Counted from the stretch's first letter, positions 8,494-17,513 are shown. The stretch is DNA of 64,000 bases from Dehalobacter sp. DCM (GCF_024972775.1 NZ_CP092282.1:296001-360000), one strand, 5' to 3'. The notes: generated by a model from the sequence alone, not told the origin. A program made the numbers and translations.

Positions 8494-10307
8494 ACTCCTC
8501 ATTTACAGCATTGGAAGAATCACTGTGCTCTAGAAGCAGCCTACAGCCGGTACTGGATTCTGTCGGAGTATCGGAAATGATCCGGGCTATGGAAAATGCC
8601 CCGCCAAATTTGCTCACGGCATACTTTCAGGAGAAAGCAGCAGAATTTACTGTCAGGCGCGAGAACGTTACGAGTTTTAAGCTGCTCCAGGCCGCATTTA
8701 CAGACAAAAAGCAGGCAAGCAGGTTTTATGGGACACCCATCGCTGATGTAGTTAAAACAATTGCTGACATCGAGTTTGAGAAGCAAAAATCACTTTTCAG
8801 GAGGGAAAACCGCCAACAATTGAGTGTCCATAACGATATATGGCAGCTGTTTTATCTAACCGGACCCAATTTGAGGAGCAACAGCTACGATTTCAGCAAG
8901 ATCCATTGCGTCTCGCTGCGCTTGGAACTGAAATACTTTATGCTGTGGTACCTTCAAGGCCGTAGCGACTATCGGACCCCGGTTCTTGCTGCAGTAATCA
9001 AGGGAGTCAATTTCCTCAGCAGCAATAACCCAGGCATCCACTATTTCGCGGATATATCCGATGTGGATGCCCGTCAACTCTACAACTATCTGGAAAACGA
9101 CTGCTTATCCAAGCACGGCGGCAGACTGTCCGTCAAGTCCGTTGCCAACACCATGCGTGCCTGCGGCCAAATCATAGACTACCTTTGCGGAGACATGCGT
9201 GATCCGAGCCTCCGGACACCGATACCGACGGGGAATCCATTTGCAAAGTACCGCTTTTTCAATCTGGACAACATGTCCAGAAATACTGAGATAATCCCCG
9301 ACCCAGTAGCGGCGGCGATTGAAAAGCATAGTCACGAGTTAAGCGATACACACCGGGTTCTATACAGCATTTTTATCAATACCGGGCTGAGATTGTCGGA
9401 AGTCGTACTGCTGAAAGAGGACTGTCTGGCACCATCACGTTTTGAGGGGCTGATGCTCCTGCGCTATGTGCCGCACAAAACATTAAGCGCCCGGCGCAAG
9501 CGCGGCATCGGCGATACCTGTGAAATGCTGATCCCTGCTTTTCTGTCAAGAGAAATCACCCGTCAGATTAAGAGAACCCAAAGCCTGCGGGAGGAATATG
9601 GTGAGCCGTATATCTTCATTGTGAAAAATGGGAGCCAGCGTCCTTCGCTTCCCTGCGGTGACGGGTTTTGCGATGCGGTAAACAGGCTGATTGCGAAGCA
9701 CTGCATTACTGATGAAAATGACCACCTCTGGAAGCTGACCACAAGGCAGTTCCGAAAAACCATTGCCGTCATGCTGGTCGAAAGCGGAGCATCCATGACG
9801 GAGCTTGCCTACTGGCTGAGCCATCTCTCACGCAAAACCTCAATGAAGTATTACGCCGAGGTTCGAAAGAAGCGGCTTGCTGAAATGAACACTTCCTTTT
9901 TTAGAGAAAAATTTGATCTTCTGCTTAACAACGAGCAGCTTGATCAATTCAGCGAAGAACAGCGGCGGCTCTTGTTTGTGGACTTCCGCCTTGAACAGCG
10001 CAGGGTTGAATTGGGATTCTGTATGCGCGTTTTTGCCGATGGAGAATGCCGGGAGCGCAGCCGTACGCTAAGCTGTGTAAACTGCAAAAATCTTTGTACA
10101 GGCAAACCGTATCTACAGTACTGGATAGCCCTGCGGGATTCCCAGCGCAAGCTCGTGGACGGGCTTGTTGAGTCCTACCGGGAGATGGGGATTGCGGATT
10201 ACCAGTCATACCGGCAGTATCAGCAGGAAAAAGCGCTGCTTGATTCCTACTCGGATACCGTGACAAAAATCGAGGCAGCTTTTGGAGGTGGTTTGTATGC
10301 CAAGTAA
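8490..10307 (+). CDS. tyrosine recombinase 2 of the trio (TnpB-like), 605 aa
   Basis: A long N-terminal domain precedes the catalytic domain with Arg in GLRLSEV (about residue 298), Arg in RQFRKT (about residue 417), the WLSH motif and a double Tyr in MKYYAEV (about residue 455). The C-terminus has a cysteine pair, CVNCKNLC (about residue 528), that may bind metal. Size and order match TnpB of Tn554 (630 aa). It overlaps recombinase 1 by 4 bases and recombinase 3 by 11. Confidence 0.87.
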   Translation: MNSSFTALEESLCSRSSLQPVLDSVGVSEMIRAMENAPPNLLTAYFQEKAAEFTVRRENVTSFKLLQAAFTDKKQASRFYGTPIADVVKTIADIEFEKQKSLFRRENRQQLSVHNDIWQLFYLTGPNLRSNSYDFSKIHCVSLRLELKYFMLWYLQGRSDYRTPVLAAVIKGVNFLSSNNPGIHYFADISDVDARQLYNYLENDCLSKHGGRLSVKSVANTMRACGQIIDYLCGDMRDPSLRTPIPTGNPFAKYRFFNLDNMSRNTEIIPDPVAAAIEKHSHELSDTHRVLYSIFINTGLRLSEVVLLKEDCLAPSRFEGLMLLRYVPHKTLSARRKRGIGDTCEMLIPAFLSREITRQIKRTQSLREEYGEPYIFIVKNGSQRPSLPCGDGFCDAVNRLIAKHCITDENDHLWKLTTRQFRKTIAVMLVESGASMTELAYWLSHLSRKTSMKYYAEVRKKRLAEMNTSFFREKFDLLLNNEQLDQFSEEQRRLLFVDFRLEQRRVELGFCMRVFADGECRERSRTLSCVNCKNLCTGKPYLQYWIALRDSQRKLVDGLVESYREMGIADYQSYRQYQQEKALLDSYSDTVTKIEAAFGGGLYAK

Positions 10308-11844
10308 TGCTGCGGTGCAGGAAAACTTTCAGGAAGATCGTAAAGTGGAATACCGCGCCTTTGTTGCCAGTATTTCAGGCAGCGATTGCTTTGGTGACGA
10401 CATATGGCACTGCGACAGGCTCAAAAAGCATCCGGCTGACAGATCCTGTGTGCTCCACTTTGTGAATGTCCCGGAACAATTTAAGGAAGCAGCCAAATAC
10501 TTCATTGTGCTGAAACTGCTTGGAGGCATGCGAGTATCATCAGCCCGGCAGCACGTGATCCGGCTGATATGGTTCCTGCAGTTTCTAGAATTGCAGGGTG
10601 AAGAAGATGCTCTGTATTGTTGCACGCCGTCCTTTGTCGCTGGATTTAAAGCATATCTGGATGGGAATTGTACAAAGGAACAGGTAAAAAACGGCATATG
10701 GCAAGTCATCAAGAACTTTTTTGATGTCATGCAGGGATGGGAAGGCCGGAAGCTATACAATCATTTCGCCGGAAACCCATTCGTTCAGCCTTTACACTAT
10801 GACGAAAAGCTGATTCCTCCTTTTGTTGAACGCCAGCTTGACCGGTTATTTCTAATGCCGGAAATACAGCTTCATATTCGGGTCGCGTATTGGATTATGA
10901 GGCTTTTTCCCACGCGGGTCAGCGAGGTCTGCGCAATGGAGCCGGACTGCGTCAAGCAGTTTGACGGGCATTTTATTCTGTTCCTCCCCTCATGGAAGCA
11001 AAACGGCGGCTACAACCTGGCAGAGATGCGCAGCCTCCACATTGAGTATGAGGGGATTGGGAAATATCTGATAGACCTTTTACATGAGCAGCAGGAAGCG
11101 CAGCGTGCCCTATCGCCTTATCTGCCGGAAAATCAGCGGGGACTGCTGCTGGCCTACAAGAAAGCCTGGTACAGATACGGAAAATGGGCCGAAACAGTTG
11201 TCCGGAAGCACAATGTCCTGACAGCTACCCCTAACCATATCAACGTGTTCTTCAAACGATACTGCGAAATGTATGATGTCCGTGATGAAAACGGAACCCT
11301 ATATGTTCTGAAAAGCCACATGCTCAGACACAACGGCATTACAGACCGGCTGGCAGAAGGCTTTACCATAGAGCAGATCGCCCACATGACAGGCCACAAG
11401 AACGACCAGATGATTCTCAAATCATACAACCATCTCGACCTGCGTCCGGAGGTTCTTACGGAAAAGCAGAGGCTTGTTTTGGGGGAGTCTGACGAGTCAT
11501 CTCCGGTTATGTTTCATGGGAGAATCCTGAGCATGAACCCGCAGACGGAGGCCAGGCTGCTGGAAAACCTGCGTGCCCACAGGGTGCGCGGCGGCATATG
11601 CAGTGATATTACCGGATGTAAATGCGATATGCAGGCTTGCTTGAACTGCCGCTATTTTATTCCTGAAATCGAGCAGATTCCGTTCTTTGAGGAACAGGCC
11701 GAAGCCTGGCGCATAAAAGCGGTGCGGTTCAAAGCCTTTCCTATCATTCAAAAAAATGCCGCTGCAAATGCTGTTCTATATCAGGAGGTTGTAAACAAAA
11801 TGAAAACATATCTGGAGGTAACTGGCGATGAGAAAAATTCCTGA
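10297..11844 (+). CDS. tyrosine recombinase 3 of the trio, 515 aa
   Basis: The catalytic domain shows Arg in PTRVSEV (about residue 208), His-x-x-Arg in HMLRHNG (about residue 345), a Gly-His pair in TGHKND and Tyr in LKSYNH. A C-terminal cluster of five Cys (residues about 437-452) looks metal-binding. Tn554 has only two recombinases plus the small TnpC, so a third is closer to recombinase-in-trio elements. The ATG at 10297 is used because GGAGGTGG lies just upstream. It overlaps the DUF6262 gene by 17 bases. Confidence 0.86.
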   Translation: MPSNAAVQENFQEDRKVEYRAFVASISGSDCFGDDIWHCDRLKKHPADRSCVLHFVNVPEQFKEAAKYFIVLKLLGGMRVSSARQHVIRLIWFLQFLELQGEEDALYCCTPSFVAGFKAYLDGNCTKEQVKNGIWQVIKNFFDVMQGWEGRKLYNHFAGNPFVQPLHYDEKLIPPFVERQLDRLFLMPEIQLHIRVAYWIMRLFPTRVSEVCAMEPDCVKQFDGHFILFLPSWKQNGGYNLAEMRSLHIEYEGIGKYLIDLLHEQQEAQRALSPYLPENQRGLLLAYKKAWYRYGKWAETVVRKHNVLTATPNHINVFFKRYCEMYDVRDENGTLYVLKSHMLRHNGITDRLAEGFTIEQIAHMTGHKNDQMILKSYNHLDLRPEVLTEKQRLVLGESDESSPVMFHGRILSMNPQTEARLLENLRAHRVRGGICSDITGCKCDMQACLNCRYFIPEIEQIPFFEEQAEAWRIKAVRFKAFPIIQKNAAANAVLYQEVVNKMKTYLEVTGDEKNS

Positions 11845-12256
11845 TTCCCTGCTCAATCTACAGCAAAAGCAGCGTGAACAAACGATATCCGCTGTTAAAA
11901 GCACGATACAGGAGCTGAAGGCGGAAGGGTGTCCGGTTACCATAAAACGCTTATGCGAACGGACGGGGCTTTCACGTTCGGTATTCAGCAAGCCGCACGT
12001 GAAAGCCTTGATGGATGAGGAACTCTTCCATATCCCTGCAAAGACTGTATCCGAAGGGACGCTGGAGAGTCAATATGCGAAGCTACTCCTGCAATTGGAG
12101 AAATCCAAGCGCCGGGAAAGCGATCTTAAGTCTGCAAATATTCAATTGCGTGAAACTGTACAGGAATTGCGTTCTGAATGTGAGCTGCTGCGGGGGGAAC
12201 TTCATTCCCTTATGCAGCGTGGAATGCGGCTTCAAGGAGGGGGTGAGCGAAAATGA
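11828..12256 (+). CDS. DUF6262/TnpC-like accessory protein, 142 aa
   Basis: The N-terminal half looks like a helix-turn-helix (TIKRLCERTGLSRSVF, about residues 38-53); the C-terminal half (residues 75-130) is a long coiled coil rich in Glu, Leu and Lys. This matches the small accessory protein encoded after the recombinases in Tn554-type elements (TnpC, 125 aa), which influences transposition orientation and efficiency in Tn554. Its role here is inferred from position and shape. Confidence 0.75.
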   Translation: MRKIPDSLLNLQQKQREQTISAVKSTIQELKAEGCPVTIKRLCERTGLSRSVFSKPHVKALMDEELFHIPAKTVSEGTLESQYAKLLLQLEKSKRRESDLKSANIQLRETVQELRSECELLRGELHSLMQRGMRLQGGGERK

Positions 12257-12462
12257 TATTGAACAGGAAAAAGCTGAGGGCTTGGGAAAAATCCGCGCAC
12301 ATTTTGTTTACCAAAGAGCAGGAGGCTATTATTCTTGAACGGTTTGGCACCGAACCGGGAGATGGGCATGAATGGTCTGAGCAGGATATTGCTGAGCAGA
12401 TTAGAAAAATTGTGCGCGACAATCCGGCACCACCGCCAAAACTGCCTGATTTTCTGAAATGA
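12253..12462 (+). CDS. hypothetical last gene of the recombinase element, 69 aa
   Basis: The ATG overlaps the stop of the DUF6262 gene (ATGA), so it is the fifth gene of the element's operon. The product is soluble, with a basic N-terminus and proline-rich C-terminus (PAPPPKLP). I do not recognise it. The terminator right after it marks the end of the transcript. Confidence 0.6.
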   Translation: MILNRKKLRAWEKSAHILFTKEQEAIILERFGTEPGDGHEWSEQDIAEQIRKIVRDNPAPPPKLPDFLK

Positions 12463-12488
12463 CATTTCCATATCTCCGCAGCATTGAA

Positions 12489-12522
12489 TACAGCATATGG
12501 CCTCGGCCTGTGCTGTATTTTT
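12489..12522 (+). terminator. rho-independent terminator of the recombinase operon
   Basis: Arms TACAGCA (12489-12495) and TGCTGTA (12511-12517) enclose a GGCC/GGCC inner stem, followed by a T-rich run. It lies 27 bases after the last gene of the element. Confidence 0.75.
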
Positions 12523-12562
12523 TATCACCAAACATCACAAAACGGTTTTTCGACCAATATTT

Positions 12563-12590
12563 TTTGAATCGTGTATGTACACGATTCAAA
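12563..12590. repeat. perfect 13-bp palindrome near the right end of the element
   Basis: Arms 12563-12575 and 12578-12590 are exact inverted copies with a 2-base spacer. Each contains TACACGAT, the core of the terminal motif. It lies about 60 bases from the right end and is likely a dimeric binding site for the recombinases or the DUF6262 protein. Confidence 0.75.
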
Positions 12591-12611
12591 GCCATGATAA
12601 TCAGGAGGCGA

Positions 12612-12623
12612 TTCTATCGTGTA
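12612..12623 (-). repeat. right-end inverted copy of the terminal motif
   Basis: TTCTATCGTGTA here is the exact reverse complement of TACACGATAGAA at 7214-7225. It lies 21 bases inside the right-hand CTGGCG. Confidence 0.7.
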
Positions 12624-12644
12624 CACCACAAAAACTAAACAAAA

Positions 12645-12804
12645 CTGGCGTTTGCAGGGCTTTTCGGACGAAATGTTTGACAGGACCAGGGCGGTCAATT
12701 CGGACAATCAGCTTTACCATCAGGCCGGAAACTCCGTCACCGTAACGGTGGTATACACCATCGGCATGAGGATTTTGGAAGCACAAAATAAGATGGGAGG
12801 GTAA
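12645..12804 (+). pseudogene. cytosine-C5 DNA methyltransferase, 3' part
   Basis: Starting at CTGGCG, the frame encodes Trp-Arg-Leu-Gln-Gly-Phe and then the C-terminal C5-methyltransferase motif with QAGNSV (about 12721-12738), ending at 12804. It continues exactly where the 5' part at 6101-7192 breaks off, so the two are halves of one gene of about 415 codons split by the element. No start signal serves this half. Confidence 0.88.
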
Positions 12805-12850
12805 AAAATGATTCAGACGGCTAAATACCTGCTGTGCGGCAGACTTTCCT

Positions 12851-13072
12851 GTGACGAGCACGGCAAAGCTCCTTTACTGCTATCTTACGGATACCGTGGG
12901 CCGCAAACGGAAGCTTGCCAGGTCATCTAAAAAAATCGGGGCCGCCGTCGGCATTTCAAGAACCGCTGTCAGCCGCAATATGCACCTTCTGCGGCAAAAC
13001 GGGTTGATTGAAATCGTGCCCCAATTTACCGATGACGGCGGCAGGATTGCAAACAAATATATTTTAAAGTGA
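12851..13072 (+). CDS. helix-turn-helix protein, probably frameshifted at its start
   Basis: The 73-aa frame has a clear winged-helix pattern: KKIGAAVGISRTAVSRNMHL (about residues 26-45) followed by a wing ending in a Gly-Gly. The start here is a GTG without a good ribosome site. In another frame a strong GGGAGGG site and ATG at 12808 begin a peptide whose first 17 residues look like the natural beginning of this protein; that frame ends at 12930. A one-base frameshift around 12850 would join them. The protein would be a small DNA-binding regulator or replication-initiator-like protein of the ICE. Confidence 0.6.
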   Translation: MTSTAKLLYCYLTDTVGRKRKLARSSKKIGAAVGISRTAVSRNMHLLRQNGLIEIVPQFTDDGGRIANKYILK

Positions 13073-13094
13073 CGGGAGGTGCATAGGCGGAGCC

Positions 13095-13550
13095 ATGATC
13101 AACTGGCTGATATTGAAAGGCGTACTGTTTTCGGCTTTGCTCCTTACAGCGGCGGTTTGGGATATCCGCAGGCGTGAAATCCCTGATTGGATACCGCTGC
13201 TCATCTTTTTAACAGGTATTCCACTGATAAAGCCGCTGGACGCCTTTTCAGGGCTTGTGGTGACAGGACTGCCGTATTTGCTTGCGGCAGTCCTGTCCCG
13301 TAAAAGAGAAGGTTTTTCCATAGGCGGCGGCGACATCAAGCTGATGGCCGCCTGCGGCTTTGTCTTGGGTGCCTGGGGCGGTATACTTCAAAGTATTGCC
13401 GCCCTGACTCTTTCCCTTGTCGCTGGTATCGCCATTTGCGCTTTCCGGAAAACGAAAAAGCTGAATGCCGTTTTATTACCCCTTGCACCGTTTTTCTGTG
13501 CGGGGGGTATTTTTTCATACTGCGTGGTTGTGTTCTTAGCGCCGTCATAA
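13095..13550 (+). CDS. A24 family prepilin peptidase (TadV/CpaA-like)
   Basis: The 151-aa membrane protein has the two catalytic Asp of type IV prepilin peptidases: Asp23 in WDIRRREIPD and Asp80 in GGGDIKL. It is short, lacking the N-methylation domain, as expected for the TadV/CpaA class. It would cut the leader of class III prepilins at the cytoplasmic face. Candidate substrates in the element are the DUF6133 protein (3820), the DUF4320 protein (22299) and the protein at 22694. It is the first gene of the Tad-like block. Confidence 0.88.
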   Translation: MINWLILKGVLFSALLLTAAVWDIRRREIPDWIPLLIFLTGIPLIKPLDAFSGLVVTGLPYLLAAVLSRKREGFSIGGGDIKLMAACGFVLGAWGGILQSIAALTLSLVAGIAICAFRKTKKLNAVLLPLAPFFCAGGIFSYCVVVFLAPS

Positions 13551-13587
13551 AGCTGTAAGACGATAAGGATTACAACGCTTGTAGAGC

Positions 13588-13622
13588 AGAGCCAAGGTCA
13601 GATGTTATGACCCTGGCTCTTT
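13588..13622 (+). terminator. hairpin after the prepilin peptidase gene
   Basis: AGAGCC..GGTCA pairs with TGACC..GGCTCT around a 6-base loop, with one or two mismatches, followed by a short T-run. It may be a weak terminator or attenuator before the adhesin gene. Confidence 0.5.
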
Positions 13623-13659
13623 GAATATCCATAAAAATTTTGGAAAGGAAGGAAAACCC

Positions 13660-16600
13660 ATGAAACATAAAGGTAAAAAAATCGGCATCCTCGTCCTTGT
13701 TCTGCTGTTGCTGCTTGGCGTTGGCTTCTATGTTGAAACGCTTCTGGTGAAGGATGCCATGAATGAAAAGAAATCGGAACAGCCGGCAAGTATTTCCTCA
13801 GAGGTTAAAGATGCAGGTCAGGACAATCTGGTTATCGCAGATCTGGATGATCTGATAAACAGCAGTACCGACAATGGAAAACCTTCGGACGTTGAAATAA
13901 CAGGGAAAGACAATCAGAATAATTATAATGAGTCAACGAACGCACCTGACAAAGACAAGCAATCCCCAGACAGCACGTCCGGTGATTCCGGCCAAGGAAG
14001 TCCGAGCGGCAGTGATTCTGACAACACCGGCTCTGCTGGCAGCGGTTCAGGCGGCAATGGGTCTGGTAGCGGAGGTTCAGACAATAATAGTTCGAATAGC
14101 GGCGGTTCAAACAACAATTCGGATAATAGCAGTTCAGGCGGCGGTTCTCACTCCTATCCGCAGTCGCAGGTGAGCTTTGAACTGCCAGCCACGGCACACA
14201 CCGATACCCAACTCAATATAGCAACTTCCTTAAACTACACCAAAGCCCTCACCTGGTCGCTTGCCAGAGAAGCGGCAGACGGTGTGTCAATTCCAGTTGA
14301 TACGACAACAGCAATAGACGGATCCCTTACAACCAGGGGCGGCACCATTACTTTCAAGGAAAGCGGCAGTTACACGCTGACCGCCACCGCTGTCAATTAC
14401 GGGGGCAGGGAAACTGTCTTTTCCAAAAACATTACGGTTTATTCTGTGATAGACACAGGCTTTGACCTGCCGGAATACACGCACACGGATAAGACGGTAA
14501 CCATTACCAATGACGCGGAGCTTGACGGTCTTGACATTGTATGGTCGGTCGCCAGGGATAGTGAAGCGGTGCAATGGGACAGTGCAATAGACGGCACCTT
14601 TTCCAACAAGGGGGGAACGATTGCTTTTATGGAAAAAGGCCGCTATACGTTGACTGCTTCCGCTACCGATGCCACCGGCAGAACATTTGCCCACAGCGAG
14701 GACATTGAAGTTTATTCGGTGGCGGGTGTTGCCTTTGAACTTCCCGCTGCCGCGCACACGGACACGGCCATCGAACTGACCACCACTCTGACGGAGATGG
14801 ATGGGCTGACTGCCGAGTGGAGTCTTGCCCGCAACGGCGAACAGGTGCCCATCGGCGATTACATGGAAGGTAGTCTGACCGACAACGGAGGAAGCATTCG
14901 CTTTTTGGACAAGGGCGTATATGCTTTGACCGCCAAAGTTACGGATAAAACCGGCAGAGTTTTTGAAACCACGGCATCTATTGCGGTATATCCTGTTGGA
15001 GCAGCCGGATTTTATCTGCCTGAAATTACCCATACGGATACCCTTGTGAAGGTGGAGGCCACGTTCCTGAACATCGATACCGCCACCGCTGTCTGGAATC
15101 TGACCAGGAACGGTATGCCGGTCGCTCTCAACGATTATATTGAAGGTCCGTTGACCAATGACGGCGGCACCATCCGTTTCAAAGAGAAAGGAGAATATGT
15201 ATTAGAAGCCGCCTTTACCGATGGCGCGGGCAGAATTTACAGTTACGCTTCATCAGCCATCGTCTACCCTGTTCCGAGCCTTGTATTTCAGGTGCCTGCC
15301 ACTGCGCATACCGACAGCGTTATCAAGATAGATACCACAAGCACCGAGATGGACGGGCTGACAGTAGAGTGGCTGGTGGACAACACCTATGGATTTCAGG
15401 ATTGGGACACTTACATTGACGGGAAGCCAGGCAATGACGGCGGCACCATCCGCTTCAAGCATGCCGGTGTCTACGAGCTGGTGGCGAGAACAACAGACGC
15501 TGCCGGGCGGGTATTCCTGTTTGAGAATGGGAATAAGATTGAGGTCCATCCTGTACTCAACATCCGATTTGAATTGCCGGAGACAACCTATCCCGACCGG
15601 ACTATTGACCTCAGAACCAACGGCAATATTGGCGTTCTGCCCGTCGAATGGAACGTATCCAAGGACGGAAACATCGTCCCGCTTACTTGTGTCGAAGGTA
15701 CGCTAAATTCTCAGGGCGGGAAAATCCGTTTTACCGAAGCGGGTCAATATACCCTGACCGCTTCCATGACCGACGCCCTCGGCAGAATATTCTCTTATAC
15801 AGATTCCGTTGCGGTCTATCCCATACCGGAAATACAAATGGCATTGCCGCAGACTGTGTATGCGGGGGAAGCTGCTGCGGCAGCCGTGAGCGGAAGTGGC
15901 CTTGATAACCTCACTGCCGTCTGGACCATATCGGAAAATGGCGGAGAGAACAAATCGTATACCGAGTATGCCGATGGTGATCTTTCTAATCAGGGCGGCA
16001 ATATTACCTTTAAAACAAAGGGGAGCTATGTGCTGACCGTTACCATGACGGACGAGCTTGGCAGAACGTTCTCCCAAAGCAAAACCATTACCGTCTATCC
16101 GATACCCGACATGCAAATCAGTTTGCCGCAGCTTACGTATAGTGGAGAAGCCCTTCCGGTCACAGTTGCGGGCAGCGAGCTGACCGGATTAGGCATGGCG
16201 TGGAGCATCTCAATAGACGGAGGCGCAACGGCGCCGTACACTCAATATGCGACCGGAACCCTCGGCAGCAATGGCGGGGAGGTGCGGATCAGCACGGACA
16301 AGACTATCACGGTAAAGTTTACGGCCATCGCCACAGATGAAAATAACCGCAACTTTACGTTTGTTTCCGGTACGGCAACCGTAAAGCCCGTCGTGCAAGG
16401 TTCCTTTAAAATCCCGTCCTCCGTTCATGTCGGCACAGGCTTCACGGTTACGATGGGGAGCGTCTCCGGCCTGGAGGGCAAGAGCATTGTCTGGTCGCTG
16501 ACCCGCAGCGGCAACGCGGCAAGCTATACCGGAACCTTGACCAACGGCGGGGGCAGCATATCCATCAGCGCTACCGGAACCTATACCCTGACAGCCAGTG

Positions 16601-17469
16601 TCACCAATGATGTGGGCAGGACGTTTACTCACTCCGAAAGCGTCACCGCCACCAACACTGCCCCGAACAAGCCGACCGCAACCGCAACAGTGACAAGAAC
16701 CGCCAGGGATGCGAAGCTGCTTGTCAACTTTGCCGTATCCGCTACCGACCCCGACGGGGATACGGTAACCTATGAATATTCCGGTCAGAGTGCGGACGGC
16801 TATTATGCAGTTGGCGCTTATGCCGTCAAGGTCAGAGCAAAGGATGCCCATGGCCTGTATTCCGACTGGACAACAATCAGCTTCACCGTCGCCAATTCAG
16901 AGCCAACCACGCCGGTTATCACAAGAACACCAAACGGCAACAGTGTCCCGCCGAATACACCGGTTACCATCACCGCATCCAGCACCGATCCCGATGGAGA
17001 CGTCATTACCTATGTATGGGAGGGCCGACCGGCTCAAACATCCACCTATCCGCTGGGCAAAAATACTGTCCGTGTAAAAGCGGTGGATGCAACGGGCGCG
17101 GAATCCTCCTGGGCAGCGATTGTATTTTTTGTGTCAGACAGCACGAATGGCGGCGGCATGACGCTGACGGGTCCCGAATCGGTGATACTGGAGCAAGGCA
17201 TCGCAGGCGCAACCATTACCGAGTATACCTTCACCGTTCCGCCTGTAAGCGGGCATTCCGGCAGCGACTATGGACGGGTGCGCGGCTATAATATACGGAC
17301 CGGCGCATGGGATCAACTGGACTATCAGACAACAACAAACGGCATCACCTTCAGCCGGACACTGACACCGGGTGTATATTCGCAGTTGGAGTTTTATTAC
17401 TACACCAATCACAATTGTATGTACAACAAGAGCAATATCACCTATTCGGTAACCTATTACTTTGAATAG
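13660..17469 (+). CDS. large surface protein with nine Ig-like repeats, 1269 aa
   Basis: Residues 6-26 form a signal anchor. A Gly/Ser/Asn-rich linker (about residues 85-165) follows, then about nine tandem repeats of roughly 88 residues (about residues 170-955). Each repeat opens with a hydrophobic-LP-x4-HTD-like motif and contains GG-x-I-x-F and Y-x-LTA strands, an Ig-like pattern. Two further repeats with TDPDGD (Ca-binding-like) sit at about residues 1005-1165. No LPXTG sorting signal is seen. It is probably a secreted or membrane-held adhesin, perhaps at the pilus tip or for mating-pair contact. The ATG at 13660 with GGAAGG upstream is preferred over the TTG at 13621. Confidence 0.8.
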   Translation: MKHKGKKIGILVLVLLLLLGVGFYVETLLVKDAMNEKKSEQPASISSEVKDAGQDNLVIADLDDLINSSTDNGKPSDVEITGKDNQNNYNESTNAPDKDKQSPDSTSGDSGQGSPSGSDSDNTGSAGSGSGGNGSGSGGSDNNSSNSGGSNNNSDNSSSGGGSHSYPQSQVSFELPATAHTDTQLNIATSLNYTKALTWSLAREAADGVSIPVDTTTAIDGSLTTRGGTITFKESGSYTLTATAVNYGGRETVFSKNITVYSVIDTGFDLPEYTHTDKTVTITNDAELDGLDIVWSVARDSEAVQWDSAIDGTFSNKGGTIAFMEKGRYTLTASATDATGRTFAHSEDIEVYSVAGVAFELPAAAHTDTAIELTTTLTEMDGLTAEWSLARNGEQVPIGDYMEGSLTDNGGSIRFLDKGVYALTAKVTDKTGRVFETTASIAVYPVGAAGFYLPEITHTDTLVKVEATFLNIDTATAVWNLTRNGMPVALNDYIEGPLTNDGGTIRFKEKGEYVLEAAFTDGAGRIYSYASSAIVYPVPSLVFQVPATAHTDSVIKIDTTSTEMDGLTVEWLVDNTYGFQDWDTYIDGKPGNDGGTIRFKHAGVYELVARTTDAAGRVFLFENGNKIEVHPVLNIRFELPETTYPDRTIDLRTNGNIGVLPVEWNVSKDGNIVPLTCVEGTLNSQGGKIRFTEAGQYTLTASMTDALGRIFSYTDSVAVYPIPEIQMALPQTVYAGEAAAAAVSGSGLDNLTAVWTISENGGENKSYTEYADGDLSNQGGNITFKTKGSYVLTVTMTDELGRTFSQSKTITVYPIPDMQISLPQLTYSGEALPVTVAGSELTGLGMAWSISIDGGATAPYTQYATGTLGSNGGEVRISTDKTITVKFTAIATDENNRNFTFVSGTATVKPVVQGSFKIPSSVHVGTGFTVTMGSVSGLEGKSIVWSLTRSGNAASYTGTLTNGGGSISISATGTYTLTASVTNDVGRTFTHSESVTATNTAPNKPTATATVTRTARDAKLLVNFAVSATDPDGDTVTYEYSGQSADGYYAVGAYAVKVRAKDAHGLYSDWTTISFTVANSEPTTPVITRTPNGNSVPPNTPVTITASSTDPDGDVITYVWEGRPAQTSTYPLGKNTVRVKAVDATGAESSWAAIVFFVSDSTNGGGMTLTGPESVILEQGIAGATITEYTFTVPPVSGHSGSDYGRVRGYNIRTGAWDQLDYQTTTNGITFSRTLTPGVYSQLEFYYYTNHNCMYNKSNITYSVTYYFE

Positions 17470-17476
17470 CCAGGAC

Positions 17477-17513
17477 AGGCAGCTTCCCCTAGCGGCGGGA
17501 GCTGCCTTTTTTA
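17477..17513 (+). terminator. terminator after the Ig-repeat gene
   Basis: GGCAGCT and AGCTGCC arms (about 17479-17485 and 17500-17506), extended by CCC/GGG, are followed by seven Ts. This is a good rho-independent terminator, although cpaB follows only about 30 bases later. Confidence 0.75.

Larger units (their letters stand above)
7177..12650 (+). mobile_element. Tn554/RIT-like element with three tyrosine recombinases
   Basis: A block of about 5.47 kb interrupts the cytosine methyltransferase gene. It holds three overlapping tyrosine-recombinase genes, a DUF6262-type gene, a 69-aa ORF and a terminator. The hexamer CTGGCG occurs at both edges (7177-7182 and 12645-12650) and belongs to the methyltransferase gene (Cys-Trp-Arg codons). 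Inverted copies of TACACGATAGAA lie just inside each end (7214-7225 and 12612-12623). Tn554-family and recombinase-in-trio elements carry two or three such recombinases and no classical transposase. The exact end bases are inferred from the split gene. Confidence 0.85.

Noticed and set aside
14287-16851. Several long minus-strand frames
   Set aside because: They are shadows of the repeated Ig-like gene; repeats in one frame keep other frames open.
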